A stretch of 64,000 nucleotides of DNA from Mesorhizobium sp. ORS 3359 (lineage in GTDB: Bacteria; Pseudomonadota; Alphaproteobacteria; Rhizobiales; Rhizobiaceae). Position 1 is the first letter of the stretch. Each line of letters begins with the position of its first letter. A program made the translations under genes and the position numbers. The stretch covers positions 26,144 through 90,143 of the forward strand of contig CCNC01000180.1 in assembly GCA_000824845.1 (NCBI GenBank), in the 5' to 3' direction. The notes under the pieces are model-generated. The model was not told the DNA's origin. It worked only from the letters and a program-made list of their open reading frames with translations, and made no database searches. This document shows, one piece after another, positions 61,363 through 64,000 of the stretch.

Positions 61363-61371
61363 CGTCGGCTC

Positions 61372-61449
61372 CTAACGTGCGAAAAGCATCAAAAGGATGA
61401 TGATCGGAATCGGAACGCCAAGCAGCCAGAGCAGAATACCTCGTCCCAT
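61372..61449 (-). CDS. 25-residue hydrophobic peptide
   Basis: A tiny ORF, MGRGILLWLLGVPIPIIILL followed by MLFAR and TAG, with AGGAGGACGAA directly before the ATG. One membrane helix. Peptides starting MGRGILLWLLGIPIPIIILI are common as conserved small proteins in Rhizobiales, to my knowledge. It is just upstream of, and probably cotranscribed with, the 313-residue membrane protein. Confidence 0.75.
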   Translation of the reverse strand: MGRGILLWLLGVPIPIIILLMLFAR

Positions 61450-61594
61450 TTCGTCCTCCTGAAAGTAATGTTCGAATGCTTGTACCTAATTCCCGGATCT
61501 CGCTTTGGTTCCGCCTGAACTACTTCTTTCAATCATCTGTTAAACTCAGGGCTTGAGGCGAACGCAATCAAGGCCCGCCAGACCTGGACCGACA
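61450..61594. other. Short intergenic region
   Basis: Probable promoter region for the 25-residue peptide gene on the minus strand; no specific -35/-10 or operator was identified. Together with the terminator and its flank, the gene-free stretch runs to 61758. Confidence 0.3.
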
Positions 61595-61633
61595 AAAGGC
61601 TCGCCCGCAAAGGGGGTGAACGGGCGAGCCTTT
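61595..61633 (-). terminator. Intrinsic terminator after the isochorismatase-like gene
   Basis: A 13-bp perfect stem (AAAGGCTCGCCCG at 61595 and CGGGCGAGCCTTT at 61621) with a 13-base loop. Read on the minus strand it ends in TTTT, suiting termination of the gene ending at 61759, 126 bases upstream in transcript terms. Confidence 0.7.
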
Positions 61634-61758
61634 CGATCGGACGCCTGACGCCCAAGACGGCGCATTCGGGACGCGGAACGCGCCGCCGCTGACCGAACTG
61701 AGATTGCGAGAAGATGTTCCGAACGAAAATGTTCGGGGCACCCCCTCGCCTGAGGCTG

Positions 61759-62355
61759 CTATCGCCAGCACTCGAGGATGGCCTGAACTGGCGCGACCTC
61801 GACATGCTGGGAGTACCGCTTGGTGAAGAGCTTCAGGATGTTCTCATAAGCCTCATCGGACGCGCTGCAGATAGCGTCCTCCGCGAGGATCGTTCGATAG
61901 CCCAGATCGATGGAGCCGAGCAGGGTCGCCAAAACGCACATATCGGCCTCACCGCCGCTGACGATGACTTCCTCGACGCCTTCGGACTGAAGCACACCAG
62001 CCAGTTCGCCGCTCAGCCACGGTGAATAAATCGGCTTATCGAACACACGCGCCGGCGGGATATGGGCGGCAAGCTCAGGCAGGAGATCGACCGCCTCCTT
62101 GCCGGCCCTTGCGATCGTCATGTCCGCCCAATGCTCATAATATTGTTTCCATTGACCGTGCCCCTCGCCCGGATTTCGCGCGGGAATGAACCTGGTGAAG
62201 ATCGTGGCTTCGGGTCGCTTGCGCACCAGCCTCTGAACTTGGGGCAGGATCACGGGCAGCCAATCGACCGCCCATGGCCACGGCGGCGTGAACATCTGCT
62301 GCATGTCCACGCAAATATGCACGGCTTTCGCCGAGATCGGTGAGAGCGCGCTCAA
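61759..62355 (-). CDS. Isochorismatase-like cysteine hydrolase
   Basis: A 198-residue member of the isochorismatase/nicotinamidase superfamily. The catalytic triad is visible: Asp17 in HICVDMQQMF, Lys in VFDKPIYSPW and Cys in GEADMCVLATLLGSIDLGY. The cis-peptide stretch VSGGEADMC is normal. Substrate unknown; members hydrolyse isochorismate, nicotinamide, N-carbamoyl compounds or ureido groups. It stands alone, followed by a terminator. Confidence 0.88.
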   Translation of the reverse strand: MSALSPISAKAVHICVDMQQMFTPPWPWAVDWLPVILPQVQRLVRKRPEATIFTRFIPARNPGEGHGQWKQYYEHWADMTIARAGKEAVDLLPELAAHIPPARVFDKPIYSPWLSGELAGVLQSEGVEEVIVSGGEADMCVLATLLGSIDLGYRTILAEDAICSASDEAYENILKLFTKRYSQHVEVAPVQAILECWR

Positions 62356-62367
62356 AGCATATGACCA

Positions 62368-62583
62368 TCAAATCGCGGCGCGTTCGATATCGCGAGAAGC
62401 AGTTCGCGCGTCGAAACCCGGCGTCAAGGTGGACTCTTTGATGCGGCAGGCCAAGGCACGCATCGCGCGTGCGACCGGATACATCTTGATGCGTTCGAAT
62501 TCTCTCGCTTGCGCCTCGGCCATGGCCGCGCACCGTTCCCGTTCGGCGATTTCAGGACGAAGATTTTCGGCAGCATATTCCAT
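62368..62583 (-). CDS. Small helical hypothetical protein
   Basis: A 71-residue protein, MEYAAENLRPEIAERERCAA followed by MAEAQAREFERIKMYPVARA, with GGAG 10 bases upstream of the ATG. It ends 12 bases before the isochorismatase-like start, so the two are probably one transcript. Charged helical composition; function unknown. Confidence 0.6.
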   Translation of the reverse strand: MEYAAENLRPEIAERERCAAMAEAQAREFERIKMYPVARAMRALACRIKESTLTPGFDARTASRDIERAAI

Positions 62584-62984
62584 GTTGGATTTTCTCCATC
62601 GCGTTGTCTGCCGCTAAACTCCGATTAAAGTGCTCCGTTCCATCAAGGCAGCCGCTTGCCACATTTTTCGAAAAGCGATCGCGCTGGCCGGGCCTCGATT
62701 TGCCAAGTCACAATAACAAATGATGTTTTTGGCCGGTGCGACGGAGAAATTCATCGAACGATTGGCCTGATGCAAGGTTTGTTGCCGTCATCGGCGGCAG
62801 AGCCAGCGTGGCGGCTGACGCTGCCCGATTTGTCGTCCAGGCACCTTCGGCACCCAAGCGGATCCAACCCAAGATCCGCCCCGCCACGGCCGGGCGATTT
62901 TTTACGTCATGGAAACGAGGACCCTTGGGGAACAAAGGGCCGGAACGGTGGTTCGGTGCCACCAAGACCAAAGGAGCCTTGCCC
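62584..62984. other. Intergenic region, no supported gene
   Basis: About 400 bp with open frames but no family match or good ribosome binding site. The plus frame running into the DUF4142 gene from 62736 lacks sense before 62985. Promoters for both flanking genes probably lie here. Confidence 0.4.
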
Positions 62985-63713
62985 ATGAGCATGCGGATAT
63001 TCCTTATCCCATCGGCGACCGCCGCGCTGATGCTTGCCCTTCCGGCCTCCGCGGCCGACGACGCGCAGACCTTCGTCAACAAGGCTGCGATCGGCGGGAT
63101 GTTCGAAGTGGATTCGAGCAAGATCGCGCAGGACAATGCGAAGGATCAGCAGATCAAGGATTTCGCCAAGCGCATGATCACCGATCACGGCGCGGCGAAC
63201 GCCAAATTGCAGAAGATAGCCGGCGAGCAGAAGCTGCAGGTGCCGGCGCAATCCGATGCCGCTCATAAGAGCGATCTGGAACGATTGCAGAGCACGACGG
63301 CCTCGCTGGACCAGCCTTACGTAGAGATGCAGCGTAAGGCGCATGCGGACGCGGTCGGCCTGTTCGAGGCCTACGCCAAGGATGGAGACAATCCCGCTCT
63401 CAAATCTTTCGCTGCGGAGACGCTGCCGACGCTGAAGATGCATCAGGACATCATCGAGAAGATCGCCGGCGCCAGCGCGAGCACGCCGGCGGTCAAATCG
63501 GCATCGACGCCCAAACCACCCGCTCCGGTCCCCGGCGCGAACAGCTTCACCGAAGCGCAGGCGAAGAAGCGCATACAGGATGCCGGCTATGCGGACGTGT
63601 CCGCCCTCGCCAAGGACGAACAGGGCATCTGGCGCGGCAAGGCGACGAAGGACGGCAAGGGCACCTCCGTCGCGCTCGATTACCAGGGCAACGTCTTTGC
63701 CGGCCAACAATAG
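62985..63713 (+). CDS. Exported DUF4142 protein
   Basis: A 242-residue protein. The ATG at 62985 (MSMRIFLIPSATAALMLALP) follows AAGGAG and gives a signal peptide cut after ASAAD; the longer upstream frame is rejected. A DUF4142 (ferritin-like) domain spans 25-160: AAIGGMFEVDSSKIAQDNAKDQQIKDFAKRMITDHGAANAKL and FAAETLPTLKMHQDIIEKI. A Pro/Ala linker and a short PepSY-like end (RIQDAGYADVSALAKDEQGIWRGKATKDGKGTSVALDYQGNVFA) follow. Periplasmic, often stress-linked; function unknown. Confidence 0.88.
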   Translation: MSMRIFLIPSATAALMLALPASAADDAQTFVNKAAIGGMFEVDSSKIAQDNAKDQQIKDFAKRMITDHGAANAKLQKIAGEQKLQVPAQSDAAHKSDLERLQSTTASLDQPYVEMQRKAHADAVGLFEAYAKDGDNPALKSFAAETLPTLKMHQDIIEKIAGASASTPAVKSASTPKPPAPVPGANSFTEAQAKKRIQDAGYADVSALAKDEQGIWRGKATKDGKGTSVALDYQGNVFAGQQ

Positions 63714-63727
63714 ACAGGAGAACCGAC

Positions 63728-64000
63728 ATGCAAACCATCACCGCCCTGTTCGACGACTATGACGATGCCGCCGACGCCGTGGGCGCGCTGGAGTCGACCG
63801 GCGTTCCGTCTTCCGACATCAGCATCATGGCCAACAATGCCCGCGGCTGGCACCGAAACACGCAATCCCCCGCAGCCGAGGACGCCGCCAGCGGCGCCGG
63901 CATCGGCGCGGTCGTGGGCGGGGCCGGCGGCCTGGCAACGGGCCTGGGCGCCATGGCGATACCGGGCGTCGGGCCGGTGGTCGCGGCCGGCTGGCTGGCG
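63728..64000 (+). CDS. Putative stress-type membrane protein, 3' end beyond the window
   Basis: The first 91 codons of a gene beginning MQTITALFDDYDDAADAVGA, with AGGAG 8 bases before the ATG. The N-terminal segment (YDDAADAVGALESTGVPSSDISIMA) followed by a Gly/Ala-rich stretch (GAGIGAVVGGAGGLATGLGAMAIPGVGPVVAAG) resembles general-stress proteins of the YflT/17M type with a glycine-zipper membrane segment. It follows the DUF4142 gene by 14 bases and is probably cotranscribed. Confidence 0.75.
   Translation, partial: MQTITALFDDYDDAADAVGALESTGVPSSDISIMANNARGWHRNTQSPAAEDAASGAGIGAVVGGAGGLATGLGAMAIPGVGPVVAAGWLA

Noticed and set aside
1..64000. tRNA, rRNA and CRISPR arrays
   Set aside because: I saw no cloverleaf-like tRNA gene, no rRNA segment and no short spaced repeats; the regular repeats found are all inside coding sequence.

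Overview
The window looks like part of a Mesorhizobium-type symbiosis island that runs into ordinary rhizobial chromosome. The symbiosis assignment rests on a NodD-type nod box, the TtsI regulator, a Rhc/Nol type III secretion cluster in the rhizobial gene order, the translocator NopX, several TtsI-type promoter boxes (tts boxes) and three very large effector genes. High GC content, RIME-like repeats and alphaproteobacterial families (DUF982, HWE kinase, DUF4142) fit a member of the Rhizobiales. Species was not determined.

Region 1, 1-19140, effector islet: a minus-strand SKWP-repeat effector truncated by the window edge (1-2150), a C48 SUMO-protease effector of the NopD/XopD type (3293-6103), a decayed IS1380-family transposase (about 6167-7010) and an intact 2791-residue SKWP-repeat effector (7440-15815). 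Each effector gene has a candidate tts box 100-160 bp upstream. The islet ends in a nested transposon: an IS256-family element (16205-19132, 8-bp target duplication) interrupted by an IS1182-like element (17107-18604, 5-bp duplication).

Region 2, 19427-34724, secretion machine and control: nolB-nolT-nolU-nolV-rhcN-sctO-rhcQ-rhcR-rhcS-rhcT-rhcU on the minus strand, with rhcC1 (nolW) and nopX divergent. A second minus-strand block, nod box - small ORF - ttsI - rhcC2 - cpaD-like lipoprotein, supplies regulation and the second half of the secretin. The expected logic is flavonoid/NodD to nod box to ttsI to tts boxes to secretion apparatus and effectors. rhcV, nopA and nopC are not in the window.

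Region 3, 34800-43452: gene remnants including a short-chain dehydrogenase, then a hydroxyproline-type catabolic operon (ABC importer, DapA-like deaminase, D-amino-acid dehydrogenase, a 34-codon aldehyde dehydrogenase stub and a proline-racemase-family epimerase). It is divergent from a GntR/FCD regulator, with two near-perfect palindromic operators between them.

Region 4, 43450-64000, mainly chromosomal: two diverged 100-bp direct repeats flank an AbiEii-toxin remnant and a GGDEF gene. Then follow a flavodoxin-like gene, a PaoABC-type aldehyde oxidoreductase operon, PPC-domain and GFA genes, an ATP-dependent DNA ligase, an FAD oxidoreductase, a phosphoesterase/nucleotidyltransferase pair, several small hypothetical genes, a receiver - Crp/Fnr - HWE-kinase signalling cluster, membrane proteins, an isochorismatase-like hydrolase, a DUF4142 protein and a gene cut by the window end.

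The most interesting object is the 2791-residue SKWP effector. Besides 24 SKWP repeats and a C-terminal shikimate-kinase-like domain, it carries a DFDGD motif in a context like that of RNA-polymerase double-psi beta barrels, and a FEVEFHT segment like the end of RelA/SpoT-type synthetase domains.
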